Made by a program: the position numbers and the translations under genes. This document shows positions 17,765 through 26,619 of a stretch of 64,000 nucleotides of DNA, piece by piece. Under the pieces are notes generated by a model. The model was given only the letters and a program-made list of their open reading frames with translations, had not been told where the DNA came from and did no database searches. Source of the DNA: Halobacteriovorax sp. HLS (GTDB taxonomy: Bacteria; Bdellovibrionota; Bacteriovoracia; Bacteriovoracales; Bacteriovoracaceae); NCBI RefSeq assembly GCF_004006665.1, contig NZ_QOCL01000014.1, forward strand, positions 1 to 64,000. Direction: 5' to 3'. Position 1 is the first letter of the stretch. Each line of letters begins with the position of its first letter.

Positions 17765-18852
17765 TACATCCAACTTTTCCAATAATCTTTATTCTCATTA
17801 TCACTAAACCACTTTGTTGGTTTGAGTGGGTATCTCGTATCAATCATTACAGCAAATTCATCGGTATGAGTTTTATTATCAACTGAATTGAAGGCCTTTG
17901 GATGAGGACCATGATGAATTCCTTGCGGATGAAAAGTCATTGCTCCTGCATCAATATTATCTCTACTAAAGAAGTTGCCTTGGTGATAGAAAAGCACTTC
18001 ATCATAATCAATATTAGAATGATAGAAAGGAACTTTTAATACACCATGCTTAGTATCTTCTAGAGGTCTTTCAACAAATGAGCAAATAACAAAGTTATTA
18101 CATACATATGTTGTATGAGCTGAGGGAGGCATATGATATCTGTGAGACATTACAGGACAAATATCATAGATAGAAAGTTTACTTGGATAAACTGATCCTT
18201 TCCATCCCTTAACGTCTAGTGGGTTAAATGGATAAGTTACTCTGGTCATTTTTCCTAAGCGCTTGATGACAACTGTATATTCTTTTAAATCTTTTCTAGA
18301 GCCAAGTGCCGCTGTAGGTGTCTCTATTGCCGTTTGGTCATAGAGAGCGTTTGGTCCTAGAATTCCTCTTGAAGGTTCTTCAAACTCAGAAGCTGATTCT
18401 ACTTGAAGAACTTTAGTCTTTTGATCAATAAAGAATTGATAAGTTGTTCCTCTTGGTATGATTATATAATCACCTTTTTTATAGTTGAGATGGCCATAAG
18501 TAGTCTCTAGTCTTCCTAGTCCTTCATGAATGAAGTAGAGCTCGTCAAAATCAGCATTTCTATAGAATAGCTCAAAGCTCTTATTGAAAGTACCAATGCT
18601 AACAACGCAGTCGTTATTTTCAAGAGTGGAAATAGTCGTATCCTGAGCATCTGGGTGATCAAATAGGGTCGGTAAGTTTCTAGGCTTGAGATCACCTTCA
18701 ATATTGCTCCAATTAACAGGAGGGTTTTCGTGATAGAGCTGGCTAACTCTTCCAAAGAAGCCTTTTCTTCCATGTTCTTCCTCGTAGAGGCCTTCTGGGA
18801 TATTAACGTGGGCCTGCTTTGTGTAAATGCCGCTGGCTTTAAATGTTTCCAT
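17764..18852 (-). CDS. hmgA: Homogentisate 1,2-dioxygenase
   Basis: Opens the ring of homogentisate to maleylacetoacetate in tyrosine/phenylalanine catabolism, using non-haem Fe(II). The C-terminal metal region is recognisable: FYHSNIDYDEVLFYHQGNFF, then FHPQGIHHGPHP, followed by the DEFAVMIDTRYPL segment. At 362 aa it is shorter than the ~430 aa human-type enzyme and fits the short bacterial form. It sits between the hydrolase and flavin reductase genes and overlaps both. No 4-hydroxyphenylpyruvate dioxygenase or maleylacetoacetate isomerase gene is present in the window. Confidence 0.9.
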   Translation of the reverse strand: METFKASGIYTKQAHVNIPEGLYEEEHGRKGFFGRVSQLYHENPPVNWSNIEGDLKPRNLPTLFDHPDAQDTTISTLENNDCVVSIGTFNKSFELFYRNADFDELYFIHEGLGRLETTYGHLNYKKGDYIIIPRGTTYQFFIDQKTKVLQVESASEFEEPSRGILGPNALYDQTAIETPTAALGSRKDLKEYTVVIKRLGKMTRVTYPFNPLDVKGWKGSVYPSKLSIYDICPVMSHRYHMPPSAHTTYVCNNFVICSFVERPLEDTKHGVLKVPFYHSNIDYDEVLFYHQGNFFSRDNIDAGAMTFHPQGIHHGPHPKAFNSVDNKTHTDEFAVMIDTRYPLKPTKWFSDNENKDYWKSWM

Positions 18853-19852
18853 TCTTATTTCCTATAGTATTTGTTAGCTTACCTATTCCTTCAATAAAGA
18901 GCTCAATCTCATCACCAGGCTGAATCCATTTATCAATCTCTAGCCCGCAACCAGTTCCTACCGTACCTGATCCAAATAGATCTCCAGGTAGTACCCATTC
19001 ATCCATGGATACATGACTAATCATTTGAGAAAAACTAAAGTGTGAATCTCCAGATTGACCTCTTGACCACTCCTTCCCATTGACTGTTGCTGTCATCAAT
19101 AGGTCCGGCTCTTTGTTATCAAATTCATCAATAGTCGTAATTACTGGACCTATGACAGAGCAGAAGTCCTTTCCTTTCGCTGGCCCTAGACGAACGGCCA
19201 TCTCCTTTTTTTGAATATCTCTAGCAGAGATATCATTTAAAATTGTAAAGCCGAAGATATGATCTATCGCATCTTCTTCTTTTACATTAAAACCTTCTTT
19301 TCCTACAACCATTCCTAATTCAAGTTCATAATCAAGAATATTAGTGTAGTGAGGCCAAAGGATTTCATCTTTTGGACCAATGAAGCCAGAAGTTGGTCCT
19401 TTGTAGTACGCAGGTATTTCGTACCATGCTTCTGGAATAGGTTCATTTCTTTTTTCAAAACCTTTCGCGACATGTTTTTCATGTGCATAGAAGTCTCTAT
19501 ACGTTGTAATTTTATCCATCGGCTTTGTAAGCGATATAGATTGGTCATCAATTTTAAACGCAACAGGCGTGCCGTCTTTTAAATTTAAATCACCGACAAG
19601 TTTTAAAAATTGATAAAGGCCGTTGGCTTCTTGCAGATCTTCTAGTGGATTATCACTATAAGTGAGAACTTCGTGAAGTGAACTCGGTAATTTTCTATTC
19701 GCTCTTTCGTAAGGATTGAATTTACCTTCTCGTTGGTAATCACAGGCCCATACAAGATTAGGATCTATTATGACACCTTCTTTTTCGTCAAGAATTCCTA
19801 AGCGACTTTTGGAACCTAGGCTAGAATGGTGAATATAGTGACAGATTTTCAT
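18839..19852 (-). CDS. Fumarylacetoacetase-like hydrolase (FAH family)
   Basis: Probably hydrolyses fumarylacetoacetate to fumarate and acetoacetate, the last step of the pathway. Visible FAH features include a DFYAHEKHVAKGFEKR lid-like stretch and the metal-binding region DYELELGMVVGKEG. GFTILNDISARDIQ and GKDFCSVIGPVI follow. The start ATG overlaps the aminotransferase stop (TAATG), and the end overlaps hmgA by 14 nt. FAH-family members have several substrates; this assignment rests on the adjacent hmgA. Confidence 0.85.
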   Translation of the reverse strand: MKICHYIHHSSLGSKSRLGILDEKEGVIIDPNLVWACDYQREGKFNPYERANRKLPSSLHEVLTYSDNPLEDLQEANGLYQFLKLVGDLNLKDGTPVAFKIDDQSISLTKPMDKITTYRDFYAHEKHVAKGFEKRNEPIPEAWYEIPAYYKGPTSGFIGPKDEILWPHYTNILDYELELGMVVGKEGFNVKEEDAIDHIFGFTILNDISARDIQKKEMAVRLGPAKGKDFCSVIGPVITTIDEFDNKEPDLLMTATVNGKEWSRGQSGDSHFSFSQMISHVSMDEWVLPGDLFGSGTVGTGCGLEIDKWIQPGDEIELFIEGIGKLTNTIGNKNGNI

Positions 19853-20988
19853 TAGTTTGCTCTCCCAAATAATTTATCAAACTCTGGTAGCACTTTCTCC
19901 ATCGCATCGAAGAAGTGAATCATCTCTTCTTTTGTTCCTAGAGAAACTCTAACATATGAAGGCATTCCATGCGCCATTAATGATCTTATAATCACACCGT
20001 GATTCAAAAGATTTTCAAATAGCCAGTCACCTGCTTCAAGCGATGGTGTCTTAAAAGTGATAAAGTTGGTGATTGATTTGATAGGATCAAATTTCTTTTC
20101 TTTAAGAAAAGCAATTGTTTCATTATATCTTTTCGTATTATTTTCTATTGTTCTATCTAAGTGTGGTTGGTCATAGAGAGCGCCCTTGGCCCCTAGCTGA
20201 CCAATGAGATTTGGCTCGAACGGAAGTTTTACTTTGGATAGGTTGGCAATAAGCTCTTCATGAGCAAAACCATAACCGACTCTAATTCCAGAAAGTCCAT
20301 AAGCTTTTGAAAAAGTTCTAAGAGTTATGACATTGTCATATCTATAATCCATTGAGTCCGGGTAGTCATCATGTTGAATAGCATACTCGAAATATGCCTC
20401 GTCCAGAAGAACCAGTACGTGATCTGGTACGTAGCTCATAAGATAATCAAATTCTTTCTTCGTAATATAAGTTCCTGTCGGATTATTTGGATTGGCAATA
20501 TAGATTGCCTTTGTTTTCTTATTGATTGATTTTGCTAAAGCTTCAACATCAAATCTGTAATCCTCTGTTAGTGGAACAGTGATTAAATTTGCACCCACAC
20601 TCTTTGCTAAAATATAGAAGCCAACAAAAGTATTGTCACAAGTCAGAACTTCATCGCCAGGCTGAAGAAATGCTCGCGCAATATAGGCCATGATTCCTTC
20701 ACTTCCATTTCCAAGGATTATATTTTCTGGCTTAAGTTTATAAAGTTCACATAGTGATTTCTTTAATTGATAAGCATGCATGTCTGGATATCTGTGCAGA
20801 TCCCAAAGACCGTTGGTCATTTCTCGAATTGCATAAGGTGATGGGCCAAGTGGATTTTCATTGCTGGCAAGTTTTGTAATTTGAGTAAGACCTTTTTCCC
20901 TTGCCACTTCTTCAATTGGTTTTCCCGCTTGATAGACTTTTAATTCTTTTAAATATTCAGGAACAAGACTTCTTCCTAGTTCACTCAT
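19852..20988 (-). CDS. HisC-type aminotransferase, probably aromatic amino acid aminotransferase
   Basis: PLP-dependent fold-type I aminotransferase of 378 aa, resembling histidinol-phosphate aminotransferases. It has SNENPLGPSPYA near the start, NPNNPTGTYI, and the PLP lysine in TFSKAYGLSGIRVGYGFA. HisC-like enzymes often also act on tyrosine and phenylalanine. Its position as the first gene of the homogentisate operon suggests it removes the amino group of Tyr/Phe to start the pathway. A true hisC role cannot be excluded from sequence alone. A good GAGGAG ribosome site precedes the ATG. Confidence 0.85.
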   Translation of the reverse strand: MSELGRSLVPEYLKELKVYQAGKPIEEVAREKGLTQITKLASNENPLGPSPYAIREMTNGLWDLHRYPDMHAYQLKKSLCELYKLKPENIILGNGSEGIMAYIARAFLQPGDEVLTCDNTFVGFYILAKSVGANLITVPLTEDYRFDVEALAKSINKKTKAIYIANPNNPTGTYITKKEFDYLMSYVPDHVLVLLDEAYFEYAIQHDDYPDSMDYRYDNVITLRTFSKAYGLSGIRVGYGFAHEELIANLSKVKLPFEPNLIGQLGAKGALYDQPHLDRTIENNTKRYNETIAFLKEKKFDPIKSITNFITFKTPSLEAGDWLFENLLNHGVIIRSLMAHGMPSYVRVSLGTKEEMIHFFDAMEKVLPEFDKLFGRAN

Positions 20989-21060
20989 GGGATCTCCTCA
21001 ATTACAAATTATTACTTATATTTACCATTTTAAGTTTAATTTGTGACCATCAATTTAAAC

Positions 21061-21089
21061 TTGTCGCTGGCCCATAGGCTTTTTATAAT
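21061..21089 (+). promoter_or_regulatory. Promoter of the DUF309 gene, probable leaderless start
   Basis: TTGTCG (21061-21066), exactly 17 nt, then a perfect TATAAT (21084-21089). The ATG lies at 21096, 6 nt after the -10 box, with no room for a Shine-Dalgarno site. Confidence 0.65.
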
Positions 21090-21095
21090 CAATCT

Positions 21096-21530
21096 ATGAA
21101 TAAAAACTATCACTACGGTCAATTTACTCCAGAACACCTCAACTTACTGAAATTAGGCATAACTCTTTATAATGAAGATAAATTTTGGGAATGTCATGAA
21201 GAGGTGGAAGATTTATGGTTAGCTGACTATGGAGATAATGCGCGCTACGTCTATTGGGTTATTATACAGGTGGCCACATCACTGTATCATTACTTAGATG
21301 GAAATCTTAATGGTGCGGAGGGAATGATTCGCAAGGCCAAGAGAAAGTTAGACACTTGTGAAAAGCTAAAAGTTGAAACAGATCTCCTATATAGCTACTT
21401 GGATTGGGAAGAATTAAAGAGAATTGTGAGAAAAATTCCTGAAAATAGTTCAATAGACGATTATAATGAACTCTATAATTTTAAATTTAAAAATCCGGCC
21501 AAATGGAAAATACATGAAACAACCAATTAA
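21096..21530 (+). CDS. DUF309 family protein
   Basis: Small helical protein of 144 aa with the DUF309 pattern: NEDKFWECHEEVEDLW near residue 30, then VIIQVATSLYHYLDGN and KAKRKL. The biochemical role of the family is not established to my knowledge. It is the first gene of a three-gene unit; the next gene (EI24-like) starts within its last codons. The strong promoter and lack of a leader suggest steady expression. Confidence 0.85.
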   Translation: MNKNYHYGQFTPEHLNLLKLGITLYNEDKFWECHEEVEDLWLADYGDNARYVYWVIIQVATSLYHYLDGNLNGAEGMIRKAKRKLDTCEKLKVETDLLYSYLDWEELKRIVRKIPENSSIDDYNELYNFKFKNPAKWKIHETTN

Positions 21531-22233
21531 AACATTTTCTCAAACATTTACCATTTTTAAAAAAGATAAGCTTATCATTCTCTTGTCTATGGTACCCGTT
21601 CTTATTGGTTTGGCATTTTACTATTACGTTGGAAGTTTTTTTTACGGAGATCTTCTAAAACTAGGAAATGAATTTGTTAAAGCTAATGTTTCTAGTGAAG
21701 GACTGGGCAGTGTTCTTTCTTGGCTCTTGACTGGTTTTTTAACAATAGCACTCTTTTTCTTGGTTAACTGGACCTTTGTACTCTTTGTATCAATTATCGC
21801 ATCTCCATTTAATGATCTAATTTCTGGTCGAGTTGAGAGGCAAATTTTAAGCCTACCTGCAAATTCTCTTGATAGTGAGAGATTCTTCTCTAAATTTTTT
21901 AAAATAATTTTCAATGAAGCTAAGAAGATCGCACTGATATTATTCTTAAGTATTGTTGCATTTATAACCGGCCTATTTCTTCCTCCGTTAGGTTTTGCCA
22001 TTTCTGCATTACTTCTTTCAGTTTCTTTTTTAGATTACGCTTGGTCTAGAAAAGATTTAAGCTTTGGAGAGTGTGTAACAAATGTTAGAAGTTCATTCTT
22101 TACTTATTTAATTACGGGTTGTGCCTTTATGGCCTTGATTTCAATACCGATAGTAAATTTATTTGTACTTCCTTTTGCTGTTGTTTATTACTCAGCTTTA
22201 TATTATTCAAAAATTCAGCTAGAGAAAGCTTAA
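21514..22233 (+). CDS. EI24/CysZ-like membrane protein
   Basis: About 239 aa with long hydrophobic segments (about 22-42, 70-105, 150-195, 205-235) and the pattern FVSIIASPFNDLISGRVE, typical of the EI24 domain family that includes CysZ sulfate permeases. ATG 21514 lies within the end of the DUF309 gene. A transport role is possible, but the substrate is not visible and no cysteine-synthesis gene is nearby. Confidence 0.7.
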   Translation: MKQPIKTFSQTFTIFKKDKLIILLSMVPVLIGLAFYYYVGSFFYGDLLKLGNEFVKANVSSEGLGSVLSWLLTGFLTIALFFLVNWTFVLFVSIIASPFNDLISGRVERQILSLPANSLDSERFFSKFFKIIFNEAKKIALILFLSIVAFITGLFLPPLGFAISALLLSVSFLDYAWSRKDLSFGECVTNVRSSFFTYLITGCAFMALISIPIVNLFVLPFAVVYYSALYYSKIQLEKA

Positions 22234-22234
22234 A

Positions 22235-23197
22235 ATGCATAAGATACTTGTTCAATCTCCGCGTACTAAAGATGAAATTATTTTATCTTTTCCATTCTTT
22301 ATCAAATTAAAAGAGAAGTACCCTGAGTCTAGGATTTATGTGATTGTCGATTCTGGGCTTGAGGAAATACTTGAGTTATTACCTTTTAAAGTCGAGATTT
22401 ACCCACTTCCGCAAAAATTGAATACAGTTGCTGGTATTCATAAATTTGCAGTTAATGTAAAAGATATTTTTAATATCGAACTTTTCTTCGATCTCGCCCT
22501 TGATCATAAAGGAGCTCTTACAGGTTTTTCTTTTAGGGCCAGAAAGAGAATAGGTCCGCTAGAGGGAGTAAAGAAGTTTCTCTATACTGACAAAATTGAA
22601 CCTCGATCAGCGACAACATCTTTAGATGAATACTTTGTTGAATTGTTGAATAAATCTCTTGAAGAGCCTGTTGAAGATTTCTTTTTCTCTGTTCCTGATC
22701 TCACTCAAAATGAAAATGTAATAAATCTTTTTAGTGAGGATAAAGTTGATTTCTTTTTACTGAGAAACACTGCTTTAAGTTTTGATTTTTGGAAAGATAT
22801 TCTTATGCTCATGGACAAGGGGAGAGTTGTCATTTGGGATCAAAATAATATTGAGCAGTGGCATATGTTAAAGTCCAGTGGAAATCTTAAAGTAGAGCTT
22901 ATCATTCAAGGAGAGGTCTCGGGACTTTCGTTTTTAAGAGATCTTGTTATTAAGTCTGAGTTTGTATTAACAGATGATATTTGCTTTGCTCAATCTACTT
23001 ACTTCTATGAAAAGAGATCTTTCCTCTTTGCTAATGAAGAAGTTCAATTTTCGAATACGAAGTATTTTTCCAATGTTGAAAATATCATTCTGCTAGAAAA
23101 TGAAGATCCAATTAGTTTAATGACTTTTGGACAAAAGAAAGAGCTTACGGTTCCTTCTCAGGTTGTAGATTATATTTATGAGACAATGAATATTTAA
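22235..23197 (+). CDS. Glycosyltransferase family 9-like protein
   Basis: The N-terminal half resembles heptosyltransferase-type GT9 enzymes: a Rossmann start (ILVQSPRTKDEIILSFPFF) followed by LDHKGALTGFSFRARKRIG. The C-terminal half lacks the clear sugar-nucleotide motif of active GT9 enzymes and ends YIYETMNI. It may be a diverged lipopolysaccharide-core enzyme or an inactive homologue. It starts 2 bp after the EI24-like stop codon, so it belongs to the same unit. Confidence 0.55.
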   Translation: MHKILVQSPRTKDEIILSFPFFIKLKEKYPESRIYVIVDSGLEEILELLPFKVEIYPLPQKLNTVAGIHKFAVNVKDIFNIELFFDLALDHKGALTGFSFRARKRIGPLEGVKKFLYTDKIEPRSATTSLDEYFVELLNKSLEEPVEDFFFSVPDLTQNENVINLFSEDKVDFFLLRNTALSFDFWKDILMLMDKGRVVIWDQNNIEQWHMLKSSGNLKVELIIQGEVSGLSFLRDLVIKSEFVLTDDICFAQSTYFYEKRSFLFANEEVQFSNTKYFSNVENIILLENEDPISLMTFGQKKELTVPSQVVDYIYETMNI

Positions 23198-23219
23198 GAA
23201 GAGGCGAGTTCGCCTCTTC
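23198..23219. terminator. Hairpin between convergent genes
   Basis: A 9-bp GC-rich stem (23198-23206 with 23211-23219) lies between the stop codons of the GT9-like gene and valS. No long T run follows on either strand, so termination strength is uncertain. Confidence 0.55.
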
Positions 23220-23231
23220 CAAAATATACTT

Positions 23232-25898
23232 CTAGCTGAAATTTATAATAGATGTATCAATTGATTTAATTTTTTCTGAAAGTTCGGCCTGTTCAGTTCT
23301 TACTTTCTCTATTACATCATCTTTAGCATTATCCATAAATTTCTTATTTGATAACTTCTTTTCAAACTTTTCAAGATCTTTGGCCACCTTTGCGCGTTCT
23401 TTATTTAATTTCGCGATTTGTTCTTCTAAGTCTATCACTCCAGTAAGAGGAATGAAGATTTCAGTGTGGGCCGTTACTTTAGTTATAGATTGCTTTGGTC
23501 TATCACTAGACTTAGAAAAAATTTGTAAATTAGTAACCTTTGCTAGATCCTCAAAGCCTTTAGAAGTACTTAAAAAGAATTCTTCTAGAGCTTTATCATC
23601 AGTATATAGATGTGTTGAAATTTCTTCTTTAGGTTTTAAATTAACAGATGATCTAAGGTTTCTTATAGAAGTAATAACTTCGATAAATTTATTCATCAGT
23701 TCTTGGTCTTCTTCAAAACAAAGTGCTTCATTAAATTCAGGATAATCATGAATAATAAGTAAGTCCTCATCTTCTTTTTTAAGATGTGTCCAAAGCTCCT
23801 CTGTAATATAAGGAGTGAATGGATGAAGTAGGGCAACTACCTCTCTGAAACAATACTTAAGAACACTTGATCTCGTCTGAATTTTTTGTGCATCTTCTCC
23901 GTGCAATATATTCTTAGAAAGTTCAATGAACCATGAACAGAATTTATCATAAACAAATGCGTAGATGGCAGAGCATGAATCATCGTAGCGATATTCACCC
24001 ATCGATAAGTTCATTTCTTTAGAAATATTGTTAAGCTCAGATAGAATCCACTTTTCTTGCTGATCAAGTTCTTTAGGTAGCTCATCATCTGCTTTTTCTA
24101 GAAAAGGAGAAATAAATCTAAATGCATTCCATATCTTATTGATAAAATTTCTATATCCACCAATTCTTTCAGGATCGAGGTTTAGTCCACGGTTATAACC
24201 AGAACCTGCTGCAAGAGTAAATCTAAAGGCATCTGCTCCATATTGCTCAACCATATCTAGAGGATCAATACCATTATTTAAAGATTTACTCATCTTGCGG
24301 CCTTGCTTATCTCTTACAATGGCGTGAATATAAATATCTTTAAAAGGATTTTCTCCCGTCAGTTTTTTGGACATCATCATCATTCTAGCTACCCAGAAGA
24401 AAATAATATCAAAACCGGTTACTAAGCAAGTAGTAGGGAAGAAGGTGTCGTAACCTCTTTCTTTCATTCTATTTTCATCAGGCCATCCTAATGTTGAAAA
24501 TGGCCATAGCCCTGATGAGAACCATGTATCTAGAACATCTGGGTCTTGAGAAATATTAGAACTATTACACTTCGTACAAGTTGTAGAGTCTGTTTCACTG
24601 GCCCATTGATGTGAGCAATCAGTACAGTTATAAACTGGAATCTGATGACCCCACCATAATTGTCTTGAGATACACCAGTTCTTTGGCTCTCTTAACCAAG
24701 AGAAGTAAGTATTCTCCCATCCCTTAGGATAGAAAGTAGTGTCACCATTTTCAACGGCGCTAACTGCTTCAGCTGCCATGTCTTGAACATTTAAGAACCA
24801 CTGCTTAGATACCATTGGCTCTATAATGGCCTTAGATCTATCACCGTGACCAACTTGATGAACATGAGGAACTTCTTTAACGAAGCTACCTATCTCAGTT
24901 AGCTTCTCAACAATTTGAGCTCTCGCTTTCTTGCAGGTTAAACCTTTCCACTCTAGTCCATAGTCGTTAAGAGTTCCGTCTTTATTAATTATATTTATTA
25001 CTTCTAAGTTATGTCTTTGGCCGATTTCAAAATCGTTGAAGTCGTGACCAGGTGTAACCTTTAGGCATCCTGTTCCAACGTCTATTGCAACATGCTCGTC
25101 ACCAACAATTGGAACTTCACGGTTACATATTGGAACAATGGCCATCTTTCCAATGAGATGAGCAAATCTCTCATCATTTGGGTTTACGGCAACAGCAGTA
25201 TCTCCCAGTAATGTTTCTGGCCTTGTCGTGGCAATCTCTAATTTCTCATCTGAATCTTTTACCGAATAAAGAAGGTGGTAAAATGCGCCCTGAACTTCTT
25301 TGTGCTCAACTTCAGCATCAGAAATTGCTGATTGAAGCATAGGGTCCCAGTTAACAATATAATCTGATTGGTAAATTAATCCCTCATTGTAGAGAGTAAC
25401 GAATGCTTTTCTTACGGCTTCATTGGCCTCTGGGTCCATGGTAAACATAGAATAGTCCCAGTCAGGAGATGCCCCGAGTACTTTTTGCTGGTTGGCAATA
25501 ATTCCACCTTTTTCATCTTTCCACTGCCAAATCTTTTCTAGAAATTCTTCTCTTGAAAAGTCATGTCTATTCTTACCTTCTTCTTTTTGAAGTTGTTTTT
25601 CAACGACAGATTGAGTTGCAATTCCAGCATGATCCATTCCTGGAAGCCATAGTGCCTCGTAACCTTTCATTCTCTTCCAACGAATTAGTGTGTCCTGTGT
25701 AGTCACATCTAGAGCGTGACCCGCGTGAAGAATACCCGTAACATTTGGAGGGGGCATGATGATGCAATATGCTTCATTGGCCTTGCCTTTTCTAGGTTTA
25801 AAGTATTTTCCATCTTCCCAAGTTTTGTACCATTTGGACTCGACGTCTTTTGGGGAGAATGTAGTTGAGATTTCGTTTTGATTTGATGAATCTGTCAT
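23232..25898 (-). CDS. valS: Valyl-tRNA synthetase
   Basis: Charges tRNA-Val and edits mischarged Thr. The class I signature PPPNVTGILHAGHA (HIGH) and the second motif GRKMSKSLNNGIDP (KMSKS) are present. The zinc-ribbon-like CTKCNSSNISQDPDVLDTWF and an editing domain lie between them. The anticodon domain and a C-terminal coiled coil (about 810-885, rich in Lys/Glu) complete the protein. 888 aa is standard. GGAA lies 7 nt before the ATG. Confidence 0.97.
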   Translation of the reverse strand: MTDSSNQNEISTTFSPKDVESKWYKTWEDGKYFKPRKGKANEAYCIIMPPPNVTGILHAGHALDVTTQDTLIRWKRMKGYEALWLPGMDHAGIATQSVVEKQLQKEEGKNRHDFSREEFLEKIWQWKDEKGGIIANQQKVLGASPDWDYSMFTMDPEANEAVRKAFVTLYNEGLIYQSDYIVNWDPMLQSAISDAEVEHKEVQGAFYHLLYSVKDSDEKLEIATTRPETLLGDTAVAVNPNDERFAHLIGKMAIVPICNREVPIVGDEHVAIDVGTGCLKVTPGHDFNDFEIGQRHNLEVINIINKDGTLNDYGLEWKGLTCKKARAQIVEKLTEIGSFVKEVPHVHQVGHGDRSKAIIEPMVSKQWFLNVQDMAAEAVSAVENGDTTFYPKGWENTYFSWLREPKNWCISRQLWWGHQIPVYNCTDCSHQWASETDSTTCTKCNSSNISQDPDVLDTWFSSGLWPFSTLGWPDENRMKERGYDTFFPTTCLVTGFDIIFFWVARMMMMSKKLTGENPFKDIYIHAIVRDKQGRKMSKSLNNGIDPLDMVEQYGADAFRFTLAAGSGYNRGLNLDPERIGGYRNFINKIWNAFRFISPFLEKADDELPKELDQQEKWILSELNNISKEMNLSMGEYRYDDSCSAIYAFVYDKFCSWFIELSKNILHGEDAQKIQTRSSVLKYCFREVVALLHPFTPYITEELWTHLKKEDEDLLIIHDYPEFNEALCFEEDQELMNKFIEVITSIRNLRSSVNLKPKEEISTHLYTDDKALEEFFLSTSKGFEDLAKVTNLQIFSKSSDRPKQSITKVTAHTEIFIPLTGVIDLEEQIAKLNKERAKVAKDLEKFEKKLSNKKFMDNAKDDVIEKVRTEQAELSEKIKSIDTSIINFS

Positions 25899-26010
25899 GT
25901 GAAAATTCCGCTGAAATAATTGTATCTTTTGGTGTCAGACTATAACATAAAGTGTTTCAGGTAGGAATATAGAGACAGCAATAAACTGTTATTTGGAGTG
26001 CGTCATTAAG

Positions 26011-26619
26011 ATGTTTAAAGAAATTGAGTCAGTGGTTTTTGATTTTGGTGGGGTTATTATTGATCTCTACCCACAGAGAACTTTTGATAAGCTTAGGCAG
26101 AGCTTAGGAATAGACGCTGAAGCAGAGTTTAAGCAGCTCGCTTTAGATATTGAATTAGGTGAAATTTCAGCTGAGAAATTCTTAGAATCAGTAAATGATC
26201 TATGTGGAAATAGAGTCTCTCTCACTGAGTTGGAGCAGACTTGGAATGCGATGTTGGGAGAAATTGACCCTGCAAAAGTTCTTTTTTTGGAACAATTGAA
26301 AAAGCACTACAAAGTTTATCTTTTGAGTAATACGAATATTGTTCACAAGAATTACTTTGATATTACTTGTAATAAGAGCTTTGGAATGAGTATGGAAGAT
26401 TTCTTTCACAAAACAATTTATTCCCATGAAATTTCTATGAGAAAACCTGATCGCGGTATTTTCGAATATCTAATCCAGACGCTGAACTTGAGTCCGAATA
26501 AGATTTTATTTATTGATGACTTAGAAGAAAATATCCTGATGGCCAAGGAGCTTGGCATTCAAACGAAACAGTTCGAAAGAAATGGTAATTTCGATTGCTT
26601 AAGAAATTTAATTATCTAG
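26011..26619 (+). CDS. HAD-superfamily hydrolase
   Basis: A phosphatase-like HAD protein of about 202 aa. Motif I is VFDFGGVIIDL, motif II YLLSNTN, motif III around MRKPDRGIF and motif IV LFIDDLEENI. Motif I has DFGG rather than DxD, as in the subgroup containing YihX-type glucose-1-phosphatases and haloacid dehalogenase-like proteins. ATG 26011 is preferred; a TTG at 25993 would add six residues but overlaps the GGAG ribosome site. Substrate unknown. Its last 12 bases overlap the end of the convergent minus-strand gene. Confidence 0.8.
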   Translation: MFKEIESVVFDFGGVIIDLYPQRTFDKLRQSLGIDAEAEFKQLALDIELGEISAEKFLESVNDLCGNRVSLTELEQTWNAMLGEIDPAKVLFLEQLKKHYKVYLLSNTNIVHKNYFDITCNKSFGMSMEDFFHKTIYSHEISMRKPDRGIFEYLIQTLNLSPNKILFIDDLEENILMAKELGIQTKQFERNGNFDCLRNLII

